Positions 52,387 to 63,941 of a stretch of DNA of 64,000 nucleotides are shown piece by piece. Numbering within the stretch: position 1 is the stretch's first letter; the number at the start of each line of letters is the position of its first letter. Origin of the DNA: Pseudolabrys sp. (GTDB lineage Bacteria; Pseudomonadota; Alphaproteobacteria; Rhizobiales; Xanthobacteraceae); contig JARYIJ010000002.1 in NCBI GenBank assembly GCA_029980465.1, forward strand, positions 186,001 through 250,000, read 5' to 3'. The translations under genes and the position numbers were made by a program. Below the pieces are notes generated by a model. It saw nothing but the letters and a program-made list of their open reading frames with translations, did not search any database and was not told the origin of the DNA.

Positions 52387-53427
52387 TCACCCTCCCTGCG
52401 GCGCGAGCAGGCCGAACGGCAGACCAAACTGAAGAACGGCGGCGACGATGACCACCATCGCCAGCGACAGCGGCAGGAACACCTTCCAGCCGAGACGCAT
52501 GAGCTGGTCGTAGCGGTAGCGCGGCACGATCGCCTTCGCCATCGCGAACAGGAAAAACATGAACAACGCCTTGAGCACGAACCAGACGACGCCCGGCACC
52601 CAGGTGAACGGCGCGAACGGCGCCGGCGGCAGCCAGCCGCCCAGGAAGAGAATCGTCGCCATCGCGCACATCGTGCTGATCGCAACGTATTCGCCTAGCA
52701 TGAACATCATGTACGGCGTCGAGCCATATTCGACCATGAATCCGGCAACAAGTTCGGATTCCGCCTCGACGAGATCAAACGGCGGACGATTGGTTTCCGC
52801 CAGCGCCGATACATAGAAAATGACGAACATCGGCAGCAGCGGCAGCCAGTACCAGCTGAACAGGCCGTATTTTCCGTTCTGTGCTTCGACGATTTGCGAC
52901 AGGTTGAGCGAGCCGGCGACGAGAAGCACCGTGATAATGACGAAGCCGATCGAGACTTCGTAGGACACCATCTGTGCGGCGGAGCGCAGCGCGGCAAGGA
53001 ACGGATACTTCGAGTTCGAGGCCCAGCCAGCCATGATGATGCCGTACACGCCGAGCGACGAGATCGCGAAAATATAGAGAATGCCGACATTGATGTTGGC
53101 GATTACCCAGCCGACGTTCACAGGGATCACCGCCCAGGCCGCGAGCGCCAGCACGCACGACACCAGCGGCGCCAGCAGAAAGACGCCTTTATTGGCGCCG
53201 GCTGGAATGACCGGTTCTTTCAGCACAAACTTAAGCAAATCGGCGAACGACTGGAACAGGCCCCACGGCCCGACAACGTTCGGGCCGCGCCGCATCTGAA
53301 CGGCCGCCCATATCTTGCGGTCGGCATACAGCACGTAGGCAATCGCGACGAGCAGAACGACCAGCAGAAGCAACGATTCCGCTGCGATCACGATCACCGG
53401 CCAGACGTAGGTCGTAAAGAAATCCAT
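52387..53427 (-). CDS. nuoH: NADH-quinone oxidoreductase subunit H
   Basis: NuoH (346 residues) forms much of the quinone chamber at the membrane interface. Eight helices; the conserved [21 protein letters not shown] and the acidic loop [23 protein letters not shown] are present. ATG 53427 fits the family; it is five bases after nuoG. Confidence 0.97.
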   Translation of the reverse strand: MDFFTTYVWPVIVIAAESLLLLVVLLVAIAYVLYADRKIWAAVQMRRGPNVVGPWGLFQSFADLLKFVLKEPVIPAGANKGVFLLAPLVSCVLALAAWAVIPVNVGWVIANINVGILYIFAISSLGVYGIIMAGWASNSKYPFLAALRSAAQMVSYEVSIGFVIITVLLVAGSLNLSQIVEAQNGKYGLFSWYWLPLLPMFVIFYVSALAETNRPPFDLVEAESELVAGFMVEYGSTPYMMFMLGEYVAISTMCAMATILFLGGWLPPAPFAPFTWVPGVVWFVLKALFMFFLFAMAKAIVPRYRYDQLMRLGWKVFLPLSLAMVVIVAAVLQFGLPFGLLAPQGG

Positions 53428-53432
53428 GGTCC

Positions 53433-55505
53433 CTACTCGGCTGCTGTCCGCGCGGCGCCCGAATGCAGCGCCGAGCATTCCGCCATGATGGCGGATGCCC
53501 GCGCGACCGGGTTCGTCAGATAGAAGTCTTCAATCGGCGAACGTAACGGCGTCTTGTCGTACTGACCTTGCGCTTCCGCCAGCTTTTCGACGTGCGCCGT
53601 TTTGCCCGGAGCGATCTGGTCGAGTTGCATCAGATGCGGGAATTCCTTGAACAGACCCTGCCGCAACTGCGCGAGCGAGTCGAACGGCAGCCTGTGGCCA
53701 AGCACGTCCGACAGTGCGCGCAGGATCGCCCAGTCCTCACGGGCATCACCCGGCGGAAACGCGGCGCGGTTCGCCATCTGTACACGGCCTTCCGTGTTGA
53801 CATAGAGGCCCGATTTCTCGGGGTAAGCCGCCCCCGGCAGGATGACGTCGGCCCGGTGCGCGCCGCGGTCACCATGCGTGCCGATATAGACGACAAACGC
53901 AGACGGCTGGATGTCGATTTCGTCGGCGCCGAGCAGGAACAGCACATCGACCGCGCCCGGCCGCGCCATCTGCAGCGCAGTCATCCCATCCTTCTGCGGC
54001 ACGAAGCCGATGTCCAAGGCGCCGACGCGGGAAGCCGCCGTGTGCAGGACACAGAAGCCGTTCCAGTCCTCGCTCATGAAACCGAATTCGCTAGCCACCT
54101 TGGCGGCGAGCGCGGTGACGGCCGTGCCGTCCGGGTGCGACAGCACGCCCGAGCCGACAATCATCATCGGCCGTGCGGCCTCATTGAAGGCATCGGAATG
54201 CTTGCTCTTCACGAACAACGCGAGGCTCTCCGGCCCGGCGCCGATGTAATCATAGGGATAGGTCAGATCGGCTTGCTCACCGATCAATGCAATCGGGAAT
54301 TTGCCGGCGCGCCAGCGCTTGCGGATGCGGGCGTTCAGCACTGCGGCCTCGCGGCGCGGATTGGCGCCGACGATCAGCAACGCATCAGCCTTTTCGATAC
54401 CGGCGATAGTGGCATTGAAGAGATAGCTGGCACGACCGTTCTTCGGGTCGACAGCGGCACCATCCTGACGGGCATCGATGTTGGGCGAGCCGAGCGACAC
54501 CATCAGTTGCTTGAGCGCGTACATTTCCTCGACCGCCGCCAGGTCGCCGGCGATGGCGCCGATCCGCTTACCGTTCGATTTTTTGACCGCGGCGGCAATC
54601 GCGGCAAAAGCCTGCGACCAGGTGGCCGGCACGAGACGGCCGTTTTCGCGGATATAGGGCTGATCGAGACGCTGGGTACGCAGCCCGTCGACAACATGGC
54701 GAGTCTTGTCGGATATCCACTCCTCATTCACGTCGTCGTTCGTGCGCGGCAGGATGCGCATGACCTCGCGACCGCGGGTGTCGATGCGAATGGCGGAGCC
54801 AACGGCATCCATGACGTCGACCGACTGCGTCTTGCCGAGTTCCCACGGCCGCGCTGCGAAAGCGTAAGGCTTCGAGGTCAGCGCGCCGACCGGGCACAGG
54901 TCGACGACATTGCCCTGCAGCTCCGATGTCATCGCCTTTTCGAGATAGGTCGTGATCTCCATGTCCTCGCCGCGCCCGATGGCACCGAGCTCGGACACGC
55001 CCGCCACTTCCGTCGTGAAGCGGATGCAGCGCGTGCAGTGGATGCAGCGGGTCATGATCGTCTTGACCAGAACGCCGATGTACTTGTCCTCGACCGCCCG
55101 CTTGTTCTCCTGGAACCGGCTGCCATCGACGCCGTAGGCCATCGCCTGATCCTGCAGGTCGCACTCGCCGCCCTGGTCGCAGATCGGACAATCGAGCGGA
55201 TGGTTGATCAGCAGGAATTCCATGACGCCTTCGCGCGCCTTGCGCACCATCGGCGTCTTCGTGTTGAGCACCTTCGGCGAGCCGTCCTTGTTGGGCGGCA
55301 GGTCCTTGACGCCCAGGGCGCAGGACGCCTGCGGCTTCGGCATGCCGGCGACCTCGATCAGGCACATGCGACAGTTGCCGGCGATCGACAGCCGTTCGTG
55401 GAAGCAGAAGCGCGGGATTTCCGCGCCGGCCGCTTCGCAGGCCTGGAGCAGCGTGTACTCCGGCGGGACGTCGATTTCTTTGCCGTCAACGATGACTTTG
55501 GTCAT
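53433..55505 (-). CDS. nuoG: NADH-quinone oxidoreductase subunit G
   Basis: NuoG (690 residues) holds a 2Fe-2S cluster ([21 protein letters not shown], upstream of more Cys), a His-coordinated 4Fe-4S cluster ([19 protein letters not shown]) and a further 4Fe-4S cluster ([11 protein letters not shown]). The C-terminal part is a molybdopterin-oxidoreductase-like domain without cofactor. It is the short alphaproteobacterial/mitochondrial type. It starts 4 bases after nuoF. Confidence 0.97.
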   Translation of the reverse strand: MTKVIVDGKEIDVPPEYTLLQACEAAGAEIPRFCFHERLSIAGNCRMCLIEVAGMPKPQASCALGVKDLPPNKDGSPKVLNTKTPMVRKAREGVMEFLLINHPLDCPICDQGGECDLQDQAMAYGVDGSRFQENKRAVEDKYIGVLVKTIMTRCIHCTRCIRFTTEVAGVSELGAIGRGEDMEITTYLEKAMTSELQGNVVDLCPVGALTSKPYAFAARPWELGKTQSVDVMDAVGSAIRIDTRGREVMRILPRTNDDVNEEWISDKTRHVVDGLRTQRLDQPYIRENGRLVPATWSQAFAAIAAAVKKSNGKRIGAIAGDLAAVEEMYALKQLMVSLGSPNIDARQDGAAVDPKNGRASYLFNATIAGIEKADALLIVGANPRREAAVLNARIRKRWRAGKFPIALIGEQADLTYPYDYIGAGPESLALFVKSKHSDAFNEAARPMMIVGSGVLSHPDGTAVTALAAKVASEFGFMSEDWNGFCVLHTAASRVGALDIGFVPQKDGMTALQMARPGAVDVLFLLGADEIDIQPSAFVVYIGTHGDRGAHRADVILPGAAYPEKSGLYVNTEGRVQMANRAAFPPGDAREDWAILRALSDVLGHRLPFDSLAQLRQGLFKEFPHLMQLDQIAPGKTAHVEKLAEAQGQYDKTPLRSPIEDFYLTNPVARASAIMAECSALHSGAARTAAE

Positions 55506-55509
55506 GGGC

Positions 55510-56838
<1,329 letters not shown>

Positions 56839-56839
56839 G

Positions 56840-57499
56840 TCAGTTCGATTTCGGTTTCGACTTGGAACTTGTCGCGGATGACTTCTTGGCTGCCGGCACG
56901 TCCGCGACGAGCGTCGTCGGGCCACCGGCCGGCGCCGAGAGCTGACGCTTCACCTGCGGACCGGGCTTCGGCTTCTTGCCGGCGGCGAGCGCGTCGAGGA
57001 TCTGGTTGAAACTCTCTTTCGTGAGGTCTTCGTAGTAATCGGCGTTGATCTGCACCATCGGTGCATTCACGCAGGCACCGAGACACTCGACCTCGACCCA
57101 CGAGAACTTGCCGTCCTCGGTGACGTGGCCTTGCTCGCCGATCTTCTTCTTGCACAGCTTCTCGAGATCGTCGGCGCCGCGCAGCCGGCACGGCGTCGTA
57201 CCGCAGAGTTGGACGTGGAATTTGCCGACCGGTTCGAGATTGAACATCGTGTAGAAGGTCGCGACCTCGAGCGCGCGGATATGCGCAAGGCCGAGGAAAT
57301 CCGCGACATGGCGGATCGCCGCTTCCGGTAGCCAGCCGCCGGCCTGCTCCTGCGCGCGCCACAGCAGCGGAATGACCGCCGACTGTTGACGCCCCTCCGG
57401 ATACTTCTTCACCTGCGCCTGCGCCCATTCGAGGTTCGCCCTGGAGAAGGCGAAGTCCTTGGGCTGCTGCTCTGGCGGGGCGAGGCGACGCACGCTCAT
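56840..57499 (-). CDS. nuoE: NADH-quinone oxidoreductase subunit E
   Basis: NuoE (219 residues) has the thioredoxin-like fold with a 2Fe-2S cluster: cysteines in [12 protein letters not shown] and [13 protein letters not shown]. After about residue 165 comes a tail rich in Lys, Ser, Pro and Ala ([28 protein letters not shown]) that is not needed for the cluster and is likely disordered. Its ATG overlaps the nuoD stop. Confidence 0.97.
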   Translation of the reverse strand: MSVRRLAPPEQQPKDFAFSRANLEWAQAQVKKYPEGRQQSAVIPLLWRAQEQAGGWLPEAAIRHVADFLGLAHIRALEVATFYTMFNLEPVGKFHVQLCGTTPCRLRGADDLEKLCKKKIGEQGHVTEDGKFSWVEVECLGACVNAPMVQINADYYEDLTKESFNQILDALAAGKKPKPGPQVKRQLSAPAGGPTTLVADVPAAKKSSATSSKSKPKSN

Positions 57500-58680
57500 C
57501 GGTCGACCTCCCCGAACACGATGTCGATCGAACCGAGGATCGCGGACACGTCTGCCAGCATGTAGCCCTTGCAGAGCCAATCCATCGCCTGCAGATGGGC
57601 GAAGCCCGGAGCCCGGATCTTGCACTTGTACGGCTTGTTGGTGCCGTTCGAGACCAGATAGACGCCGAACTCGCCCTTCGGCGCCTCGACCGCGGCATAC
57701 ACCTCGCCTTCCGGCACGTGGTAGCCTTCGGTGTAGAGCTTGAAGTGGTGAATCAGCGCTTCCATCGAGCGCTTCATCTCGCCGCGCCTGGGCGGCACGA
57801 TCTTGTTGTCGTCGACCGTGACCAGGCCCGGCTCCTTGCGCAGCCGCTCGACGCATTGCTTCATGATGCGGATTGATTGCCGCATCTCTTCCATACGAAT
57901 GCAGTAGCGGTCGAAGCAGTCGCCGTTCTTGCCGACCGGGATGTCAAACTCAAGCTCCGAGTAGCATTCGTAGGGCTGGGCGCGACGCAGGTCCCAGGCG
58001 GCGCCGGAACCCCGCACCATCACGCCGGAGAAGCCCCAGTTCCAGGCGTCCTCGGGCTTGACGACGGCGATATCGACGTTGCGCTGCTTGAAGATGCGGT
58101 TGTCGGTCAGCAGCCCTTCAAGATCGTCGCAGACCTTGAGGAACGGATCGCAGAATGCGCCGATGTCTTCGATGAGTTGCGGCGTCAAATCCTGATGCAC
58201 GCCGCCGGGCCGGAAATAGGCCGCATGCATGCGCGCGCCCGACGCCCGCTCGTAGAACATCATGAGCTTCTCGCGCTCCTCGAAGCCCCACAACGGCGGG
58301 GTGAGCGCGCCGACGTCCAACGCCTGCGTCGTCACGTTGAGGAGATGCGACAGCAGACGGCCGATCTCGGAATAAAGCACGCGGATCAACTGGGCGCGCT
58401 TGGGCACCTCGATGCCGAGCAGCTTTTCGACCGCGAGGCAAAACGCGTGCTCCTGATTCATCGGCGCGACATAGTCGAGCCGGTCGAAATACGGCACAGC
58501 CTGCAGAAACGTCTTGGCCTCGATCAGCTTCTCGGTGCCGCGATGCAGCAGGCCGATGTGCGGGTCGACGCGCTCCACGACCTCGCCATCGAGTTCGAGC
58601 ACGAGACGCAGCACGCCGTGCGCCGCCGGATGCTGCGGCCCGAAGTTGATGGTGAAGTTGCGAAGATTGTGTTCGGTCAT
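57496..58680 (-). CDS. nuoD: NADH-quinone oxidoreductase subunit D
   Basis: NuoD (394 residues) is the 49-kDa-type subunit that lines the quinone site. Family motifs: [59 protein letters not shown] and the C-terminal [13 protein letters not shown] 58680 overlaps the stop of the thioesterase gene upstream (ATGA), unlike the usual direct nuoC-nuoD contact. Confidence 0.97.
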   Translation of the reverse strand: MTEHNLRNFTINFGPQHPAAHGVLRLVLELDGEVVERVDPHIGLLHRGTEKLIEAKTFLQAVPYFDRLDYVAPMNQEHAFCLAVEKLLGIEVPKRAQLIRVLYSEIGRLLSHLLNVTTQALDVGALTPPLWGFEEREKLMMFYERASGARMHAAYFRPGGVHQDLTPQLIEDIGAFCDPFLKVCDDLEGLLTDNRIFKQRNVDIAVVKPEDAWNWGFSGVMVRGSGAAWDLRRAQPYECYSELEFDIPVGKNGDCFDRYCIRMEEMRQSIRIMKQCVERLRKEPGLVTVDDNKIVPPRRGEMKRSMEALIHHFKLYTEGYHVPEGEVYAAVEAPKGEFGVYLVSNGTNKPYKCKIRAPGFAHLQAMDWLCKGYMLADVSAILGSIDIVFGEVDR

Positions 58681-59102
58681 GCCGGCACCATCGCGGCCTT
58701 CTGCGCGACGCGCGCGTTGAACTTGTCCCACGGCACGACGGTGCGCTGATGACGGCCCTCACCGATCAGATCCGTGCCGTCATGGGCGCTGACCTTGAAT
58801 TCGAGCTTGCGGCCGTCGATCGCGACAAGCTCGGCGTCGGCGGTCACGGTAAAGCCCGGCGGGGTCGCCGCCAGATGGCTCACATCCACGTAAGTGCCGA
58901 GCGAACCCTCGCCCTCGTCGAGATGCGGCGCGATCAGGCGCGTGCAGGCCCATTCCATGAGGATGATCATATTGCCGGTCGCGAATACCGCCGGCATCGC
59001 CGCGATCTCGGGCGACTCCGGATAGGTGTATGGCACCGTCTTGTTCATGGGCACGCGATACGTCATGCGATGGGTCAGGCCGATCTTGAGGGATGGCTTC
59101 AC
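58677..59102 (-). CDS. FlK-type (fluoroacetyl-CoA thioesterase-like) hotdog thioesterase
   Basis: This 141-residue single hotdog protein closely resembles FlK, the fluoroacetyl-CoA thioesterase of Streptomyces cattleya, recalled from memory. Shared blocks include YPESPE, MEWAC, GEGSLGT and HLAATPPG. FlK's catalytic Thr42, Glu50 and His76 are found here at the same numbers: VFATGN, LMEWAC, VSHLAA. FlK's gating Phe36 is Met36 here, so strict fluorine selectivity is not expected; a general short acyl-CoA hydrolase is likelier. GTG start overlaps the nuoC stop (GTGA), GGAGGG precedes it, and the end overlaps nuoD: it is a fully integrated member of the nuo operon. Confidence 0.85.
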   Translation of the reverse strand: MKPSLKIGLTHRMTYRVPMNKTVPYTYPESPEIAAMPAVFATGNMIILMEWACTRLIAPHLDEGEGSLGTYVDVSHLAATPPGFTVTADAELVAIDGRKLEFKVSAHDGTDLIGEGRHQRTVVPWDKFNARVAQKAAMVPA

Positions 59103-59737
59103 GATTTGCCCTCCCCTTTCGAGTCCGGCCTTGCTTCCGGCTTGGCCTTCTCGTCGCCCGGCAGCACGTAGTCGGTGCCTTCCCACGGCGACAGGAAATC
59201 GAAGTTGCGGAATTCCTGGGCGAGACGAACCTCGTCGTAGACGACGCGCTTCTGCTCGTCGTCCCAACGCACCTCGACGAACCCCGTCAGCGGGAAGTCC
59301 TTGCGCAACGGGTGCCCCTCGAAGCCGTAATCGGTGAGGATGCGCCGCATGTCCGGGTGGCCGGTGAACAGCACGCCGTAGAGATCGTAGGCCTCACGCT
59401 CAAACCAGTCGGCGCCGCGATAGACGTCGATGATCGAGGGGATGGTCTCGCCCTCGCCGACCGGCGCCTTGACGCGGATGCGCTGATTAATCCGTGGCGA
59501 CAGCAAGTGATAGACAACGTCGAAGCGCTTCTCGCGCGCCGGCCAGTCGACCGCCGTCACGTCGATGATGCACTCGAACCTGCAACTCGGATCGTCGTGC
59601 AGGAACCTCGCCACCTTGACGATGTCGGCGGCCTTGATCGTAATCGTCAGCTCGCCGCGATCGACGACATAACCCGTCATCGCGCTGCCAAGGCCTGTCT
59701 TGATGGTCTGGCCGAGCCTGTCGAGAAGTTCGTCCAT
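59099..59737 (-). CDS. nuoC: NADH-quinone oxidoreductase subunit C
   Basis: NuoC (212 residues), the 30-kDa-type subunit, has the signature [21 protein letters not shown] and [41 protein letters not shown]. It directly follows nuoB with no gap. A charged tail ([15 protein letters not shown]) ends the protein and overlaps the thioesterase start. Confidence 0.97.
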   Translation of the reverse strand: MDELLDRLGQTIKTGLGSAMTGYVVDRGELTITIKAADIVKVARFLHDDPSCRFECIIDVTAVDWPAREKRFDVVYHLLSPRINQRIRVKAPVGEGETIPSIIDVYRGADWFEREAYDLYGVLFTGHPDMRRILTDYGFEGHPLRKDFPLTGFVEVRWDDEQKRVVYDEVRLAQEFRNFDFLSPWEGTDYVLPGDEKAKPEARPDSKGEGKS

Positions 59738-60298
59738 TTAACGCTCGATCGTCCCGGTGCGTCTGATTTTCTTCTGCAGCAGCATCACGCCGTACAGCAG
59801 CGCTTCGGCGGTCGGCGGGCAACCCGGCACGTAGATGTCGACCGGCACGATGCGGTCGCAGCCGCGCACCACCGAGTACGAGTAGTGGTAATAACCGCCG
59901 CCATTTGCGCACGATCCCATCGAGATCACGTAGCGCGGCTCCGGCATCTGGTCGTAGACCTTGCGCAGCGCTGGCGCCATCTTGTTGGTCAGCGTGCCAG
60001 CGACGATCATGACGTCGGACTGGCGCGGCGACGCGCGTGGCGCAAAGCCGAAGCGCTCGGCATCGTAGCGTGGCATCGACATCTGCATCATCTCGACCGC
60101 GCAGCAGGCGAGACCGAACGTCATCCACATCAGCGAGCCGGTGCGCGCCCAGGTAATCAGGTCATCGGTCGCCGTGACGAGGAAGCCCTTGTCGGCGAGC
60201 TCGTTGTTGATGCCGACGAACATCGGATCGTCAGCGCCAGCCGGCTTGCCGGTGCGCGGATCGACGATGCCTTTCGGCGCGGGTGCAACGATGGTCAT
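59738..60298 (-). CDS. nuoB: NADH-quinone oxidoreductase subunit B
   Basis: NuoB (186 residues) holds cluster N2, the last Fe-S centre before quinone. The tandem cysteines in [12 protein letters not shown], plus [13 protein letters not shown] and [14 protein letters not shown], supply the ligands. Its ATG is 7 bases after the nuoA stop. Confidence 0.98.
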   Translation of the reverse strand: MTIVAPAPKGIVDPRTGKPAGADDPMFVGINNELADKGFLVTATDDLITWARTGSLMWMTFGLACCAVEMMQMSMPRYDAERFGFAPRASPRQSDVMIVAGTLTNKMAPALRKVYDQMPEPRYVISMGSCANGGGYYHYSYSVVRGCDRIVPVDIYVPGCPPTAEALLYGVMLLQKKIRRTGTIER

Positions 60299-60305
60299 GC
60301 GCTGA

Positions 60306-60671
60306 TCAATCCCATTCGAGCGCGCCCTTCTTCCATTCGTAGATGAATCCGATGGTCAACACGCCGAGAAAAACCATCATGGCCCAGAAGCCGAAGGCGC
60401 CGACCTGCTTGAACGTGACGGCCCACGGAAACAGGAAACTGACCTCGAGATCGAAGATGATGAACAGAATCGCGACGAGATAGAACCGGACGTCGAATTT
60501 CATGCGGGCGTCGTCGAACGCGTTGAAGCCGCACTCGTAGGCCGACAGCTTTTCTGGATCCGGCGCCTTGAAGGCGACCAGGAACGGCGCGATCAGCAGA
60601 GCGAGGCCGATCACCAGCGCGATGCCGATGAAGATGACCAGCGGCAGATAATCCAGCAGCAATCCACTCAT
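60306..60671 (-). CDS. nuoA: NADH-quinone oxidoreductase subunit A
   Basis: NuoA (121 residues) is a three-helix subunit at the quinone-module joint. The [21 protein letters not shown] loop with the conserved Cys and the [22 protein letters not shown] helix are typical. ATG 60671 is chosen by family length, with CAGGGAG upstream; the longer frame is leader. First gene of the operon. Confidence 0.97.
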   Translation of the reverse strand: MSGLLLDYLPLVIFIGIALVIGLALLIAPFLVAFKAPDPEKLSAYECGFNAFDDARMKFDVRFYLVAILFIIFDLEVSFLFPWAVTFKQVGAFGFWAMMVFLGVLTIGFIYEWKKGALEWD

Positions 60672-60832
60672 GAGTGCTCCCTGGCGACTCCTGCAAATCC
60701 CGCCTGCAAGTCCGCGCTTCCCCGCCCCGGAACCATTGCCCCGCCGCAGACCAGACGGTCCGCAACACCTTGCCAGCCCGTAAGAAAGCGTCCTTGCAGG
60801 TTGGAGCGGCTTCAAGGACGGAAGCCGCCCGA

Positions 60833-60861
60833 GCCTTAGCGCAGCGACCAAATCGAGGCAA
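60833..60861 (-). promoter_or_regulatory. probable promoter of the nuo operon
   Basis: Minus strand TTGCCT (60861-60856) and TAAGGC (60838-60833) are separated by 17 bases. A start near 60826 would leave a leader of about 155 bases before nuoA. The rest of the nuoA/hydrolase gap holds no gene; a TATATA at 60899 may serve the plus-strand hydrolase, without a clear -35. Confidence 0.5.
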
Positions 60862-60935
60862 GCCAAACGGATGCTCCGCATCCCCAGGCTTCTGGCGTTA
60901 TATAGGGCCTTCAGCGTTGACTTCGAGGTGAAGCC

Positions 60936-61862
60936 GTGGACGACAAAACTGCCATCGCGAATCTGCCGGTGACCGGCACCGAGCATTGGGCCGACAAGAA
61001 TGGCGTCCGGTTGTTCCTGTGGAACAAGCGCGCCGGAGATGCAGGCGGCAAGCCCATTCTGCTATTCGTGCATGGCTCGTCGATGGCATCGACACCGACG
61101 TTCGACCTCCAGGTCCCGGGCCGGCCCGATTCGTCCGCGATGGATTATTTCGCGCGGCGCGGCTTCGACACGTGGTGCGTCGACATGGAGGGCTATGGGC
61201 GCTCCACCAAGGACCGCAACAATAACGCGCCGATCGCGCAGGGCGTCGACGACTGCTTCGCCGCTGCGACCTACATCCGGACGCTGCGCGGACAGCAGCC
61301 TATGCATGTCTACGGTATCTCGTCAGGCGCGTTGCGCGCCGCTTTGTTCGCGCAACGCCATCCCGGCTTCGTCGACCGGCTGGTGCTCGACGCCATGGTC
61401 TGGACCGGCGAGGGTTCGCCGACCCTGGCCGACCGGCGCAAGAAATTGCCGCAGTTCATGGCAAGCAACCGGCGGCCGATCGACAAGGCCTTCGTGCACT
61501 CGATCTTCGACCGCGATCATCCAGGCACGGCGGACGAAACGGTGATCGACGCTTTTGCCGATGCGATCATTGCGCTCGACGATTCAGTACCGACCGGGAC
61601 TTATGTCGACATGTGTTCCCGGCTACCGGTGGTCGATCCGGACCAGATCACCGTGCCGACGTTGATCATGCGCGGCCAGTGGGACGGCATCGCCTCGATG
61701 GACGACCTGCTGAAATTCTTCGCCAGGCTGCCGAACCCGGACAAGCAGTTCGCCGTGATGCCGGGCATTTCACACGCGAGTTTTCAGCAGAAGAACGTCG
61801 CGCTGGTCTATCACATCCTGCTCGGCTTCCTGACGCAGCCGAAGCCGGTGTATCGGGGCTGA
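60936..61862 (+). CDS. alpha/beta hydrolase
   Basis: This 308-residue serine hydrolase has the oxyanion segment LLFVHGSSM, nucleophile Ser129 in YGISSG, acid Asp250 in RGQWDG and base His280 in GISHAS, a complete triad. A helical cap lies between about 155 and 225. No signal peptide is seen, so it is cytoplasmic. The substrate cannot be told from sequence; esterase or C-C hydrolase activity are options. The nucleophile is Ser, not Asp, so it is not a haloacetate dehalogenase. GTG 60936 follows GAGGTG. It diverges from nuoA and stands alone. Confidence 0.85.
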   Translation: MDDKTAIANLPVTGTEHWADKNGVRLFLWNKRAGDAGGKPILLFVHGSSMASTPTFDLQVPGRPDSSAMDYFARRGFDTWCVDMEGYGRSTKDRNNNAPIAQGVDDCFAAATYIRTLRGQQPMHVYGISSGALRAALFAQRHPGFVDRLVLDAMVWTGEGSPTLADRRKKLPQFMASNRRPIDKAFVHSIFDRDHPGTADETVIDAFADAIIALDDSVPTGTYVDMCSRLPVVDPDQITVPTLIMRGQWDGIASMDDLLKFFARLPNPDKQFAVMPGISHASFQQKNVALVYHILLGFLTQPKPVYRG

Positions 61863-61889
61863 TTCTTACGCACATCCGGAATACCGACT

Positions 61890-61983
61890 GTCATGCTCGC
61901 GCAAGCGGGCATCCAGTAGCCGATGGGCCAGCGGGCGATAACAAGCGCTGCCTTTACTGGATTCCCGCTTTCGCGGGAATGAC
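61890..61983. repeat. composite palindromic intergenic repeat
   Basis: GTCATGCTCGCGCAAGCG and GGCATCCAGTA at the left face ACTGGATTCCCGC and TTTCGCGGGAATGAC at the right in inverted order, separated by about 35 bases. Each arm also holds its own small palindrome (CGC-GCAAG-CGGG; CCCGC-TTTC-GCGGG). This is the familiar dispersed element of Bradyrhizobium-like genomes, from memory. It fills the gap between two convergent genes. Confidence 0.85.
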
Positions 61984-61998
61984 CGGAGAGTTTTGCAT

Positions 61999-62703
61999 TC
62001 AACATCGCAGCTTCGTCGCCAAATCAGCCAAGTCCTTGCCGGCGAGATCGACCGGCGCGGTCGGAACTGGCTCGCCCGTGTTGGGGCCGAACTCGTCCGG
62101 GCGCGCAATGTGTCCGGTTTGCAGACCGCATTGCGCGGCGGCAATCAGGTCGCGCGTATGCGCCGCGACCATCATGCACTCGCTCGGCGCAAGGTTGAAT
62201 GCTTCGCAGGCCGCGAGATAGACGCGCGGCTTCGGCTTGAAGTCGCCAGCGACTTCGGAGCCGAGGATCGCGTCCCAGTGCCAGTCGTTGCGGCGCGCGA
62301 GGTCGGCCATCAGCGCGATATTGCCGTTGGAGCATGGCGCCAGCAGAAATCTGCTGCGCAGCCGTTTGAGCGCTTCGGCGACGTCGGGCCAGCCGTCGAG
62401 CTTGTGCCAGGCCAGATTGAGTTCGCCGAGCAGACGGTCCGGTAGATTCTTGAGTCCGAAGCGCGGCAGGATGCGCTCCAGATTGCGCCGATGGAGAATA
62501 TCGAGCTTGGCGAAGGTCTGCCGCCCCGACCGGACCTCTTCCATGCCGGGCTGGTATTCACCGCGCCAGGCATCGGCAAAGGCGATCCAGTCTGTGGACG
62601 GCGCATAAGGCTTCAGGAGTCGCTCGGCCTCGCGGGCGATGCCGGTCCGCCAGTCGACCAGCGATCCGAACACGTCGAAGAAGAGAGCCTTGGGTTGAGC
62701 CAT
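61999..62703 (-). CDS. haloacid dehalogenase, type II (L-2-haloacid dehalogenase family)
   Basis: The 234-residue HAD-superfamily protein has nucleophile Asp10 in LFFDVFGSLVDWR, the motif 2 serine in LLAPCSNGNIALM, Lys in GDFKPKPRVYLAA and the motif 4 region MMVAAHTRDLIAAAQCGL. The DVFGS/T start and SNGN are typical of L-2-haloacid dehalogenases, which replace halogen with hydroxyl; related proteins act on other substrates. Substrate is therefore uncertain. It is convergent with the hydrolase and 57 bases from the tRNA gene. Confidence 0.85.
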   Translation of the reverse strand: MAQPKALFFDVFGSLVDWRTGIAREAERLLKPYAPSTDWIAFADAWRGEYQPGMEEVRSGRQTFAKLDILHRRNLERILPRFGLKNLPDRLLGELNLAWHKLDGWPDVAEALKRLRSRFLLAPCSNGNIALMADLARRNDWHWDAILGSEVAGDFKPKPRVYLAACEAFNLAPSECMMVAAHTRDLIAAAQCGLQTGHIARPDEFGPNTGEPVPTAPVDLAGKDLADLATKLRC

Positions 62704-62759
62704 GGGGCGTCTCCCGCGCTGGTCGGCGACCCCGGAACCGCCCTAAGTGCTTGATTTAA

Positions 62760-62836
<77 letters not shown>

Positions 62837-63024
62837 GCGGGCGCCGTGGGGGAGTATAGGTCGCTCCGAGCCAAGTCAAGGACGCGATGCGGCTTCGGGT
62901 AGAGTTGCGAAAAAGCCCCATTTCACGGCAGGATTCGATGTCCCAACCGCTCCGAATCGTCTATTTCGGAAGCGGTGTGATTGGTGGTTCCCATACCACC
63001 GGTTTCAACGAGGAGGGTCCACTG

Positions 63025-63336
63025 ATGGCAGTCGTTCCTGGCGGCAAATCGCCGGCTCCGCCGACCGTGACATTGAAGCATCTGGCGGCGGCACTGGCCG
63101 AGCAACACGAGATGTCCAAGAAGCAGGCGGAAGCCGTTCTCGGCGATCTCGTCGGCAACATCGTCAAGCATCTGAAAAAGGGTGAGCGCATCCGCATCGG
63201 CGGACTGGGCATTCTCCAGGTCCGCAAGCGCGCCGCTCGCATGGGCCGCAATCCGGCCACCGGCGAAGCGATCCAGATCAAGGCGAGCAAGAAGGTCGCC
63301 TTCCGCGCGTCGAAGGAATTGAAAGAGGCAATCTGA
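63025..63336 (+). CDS. HU-family nucleoid protein
   Basis: HU (103 residues) binds and bends DNA non-specifically to organise the nucleoid. The dimerisation helices LKHLAAALAEQHEMSKKQAEAVL and the beta-arm region GGLGILQVRKRAARMGRNP-ATGEAI are typical, ending KKVAFRASKELKEAI. GAGGAGGG at 63010-63017 sets the ATG at 63025. An in-frame ATG at 62938, with AGGA before it, would add 29 residues unlike the family. A strong terminator follows 27 bases after the stop, so it is probably monocistronic. Confidence 0.94.
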   Translation: MAVVPGGKSPAPPTVTLKHLAAALAEQHEMSKKQAEAVLGDLVGNIVKHLKKGERIRIGGLGILQVRKRAARMGRNPATGEAIQIKASKKVAFRASKELKEAI

Positions 63337-63363
63337 AGGCTAAGGCCGGACCCTCCGGGGGCC

Positions 63364-63400
63364 AACGGCAGGCGCGCACAGCGCCTGCCGTTTTTGTTTT
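63364..63400 (+). terminator. Rho-independent terminator of the HU gene
   Basis: AACGGCAGGCGC and GCGCCTGCCGTT form a perfect 12-base stem with loop GCACA, followed by TTTTTGTTTT. Confidence 0.95.
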
Positions 63401-63509
63401 CAGCGCAGGCTCCAAATTCCTCCTGACCCAACCGAGCAGCCCGCTACCGCCACGCACGATCGTCGGCTAGCATCGGTACGGCTGCGGCGAGATGGAAAAG
63501 AGGGCGAAG

Positions 63510-63941
63510 ATGTCTGGATCGGCAAACGCCGGCGTCGCGGTGATCAAGCCCGGCCAAACCTATGTAGGCAAGCAGGGTTTCACCTACGGTGCGGGCGCAT
63601 CGGCAGAAACCGTCGGCGCGCGGAACATTTGCATGAACGTACTCCCGATGCCGTCCGGTGTGGTCGCCAAGGCGCATTATCACAAGGGCATCGAGACCAT
63701 CGCCTACATGCTCGAAGGCGAATGCGCGGTTTATTACGGCAGCAATCTGCAGGAACGGGTGTTGGTGCGCCAAGGCGAGCAGTGTTTCGTTGCGGCTGAC
63801 ATGCCGCACGCACCACGCAACGAGAGCGGCAAGCCGTGCACGTGGATCGTCGTGCACTCGTCCGGGAGCGATCAGGACGGTATCGTTCTGCTGCCAGGCC
63901 TTGATGCAGAACTGGCGCAAAGAATGGGCACACCGACATAA
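63510..63941 (+). CDS. cupin-domain protein
   Basis: The 143-residue protein is a single small beta-barrel cupin. Motif 1 reads HYHKGIETIAYMLEGECAVYYG, with two His and a Glu as likely metal ligands; motif 2 is QCFVAADMPHAPRNES, with the last His. No partner domain is present. Metal and reaction are unknown; family members include isomerases, dioxygenases and sensors. GAGGGCGAAG precedes ATG 63510; the ATG at 63492 has its purine block too close. It stands alone on the plus strand; nothing is visible from 63942 to the window end. Confidence 0.8.
   Translation: MSGSANAGVAVIKPGQTYVGKQGFTYGAGASAETVGARNICMNVLPMPSGVVAKAHYHKGIETIAYMLEGECAVYYGSNLQERVLVRQGEQCFVAADMPHAPRNESGKPCTWIVVHSSGSDQDGIVLLPGLDAELAQRMGTPT

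Noticed and set aside
60936..61862. Fluoroacetate/haloalkane dehalogenase
   Set aside because: The nucleophile is Ser129 in GISSG, whereas those dehalogenases use Asp at this point.
62887..63024. N-terminal extension of the HU protein
   Set aside because: The family starts at the ATG at 63025, which has a far stronger ribosome-binding site; the extension has no family match.
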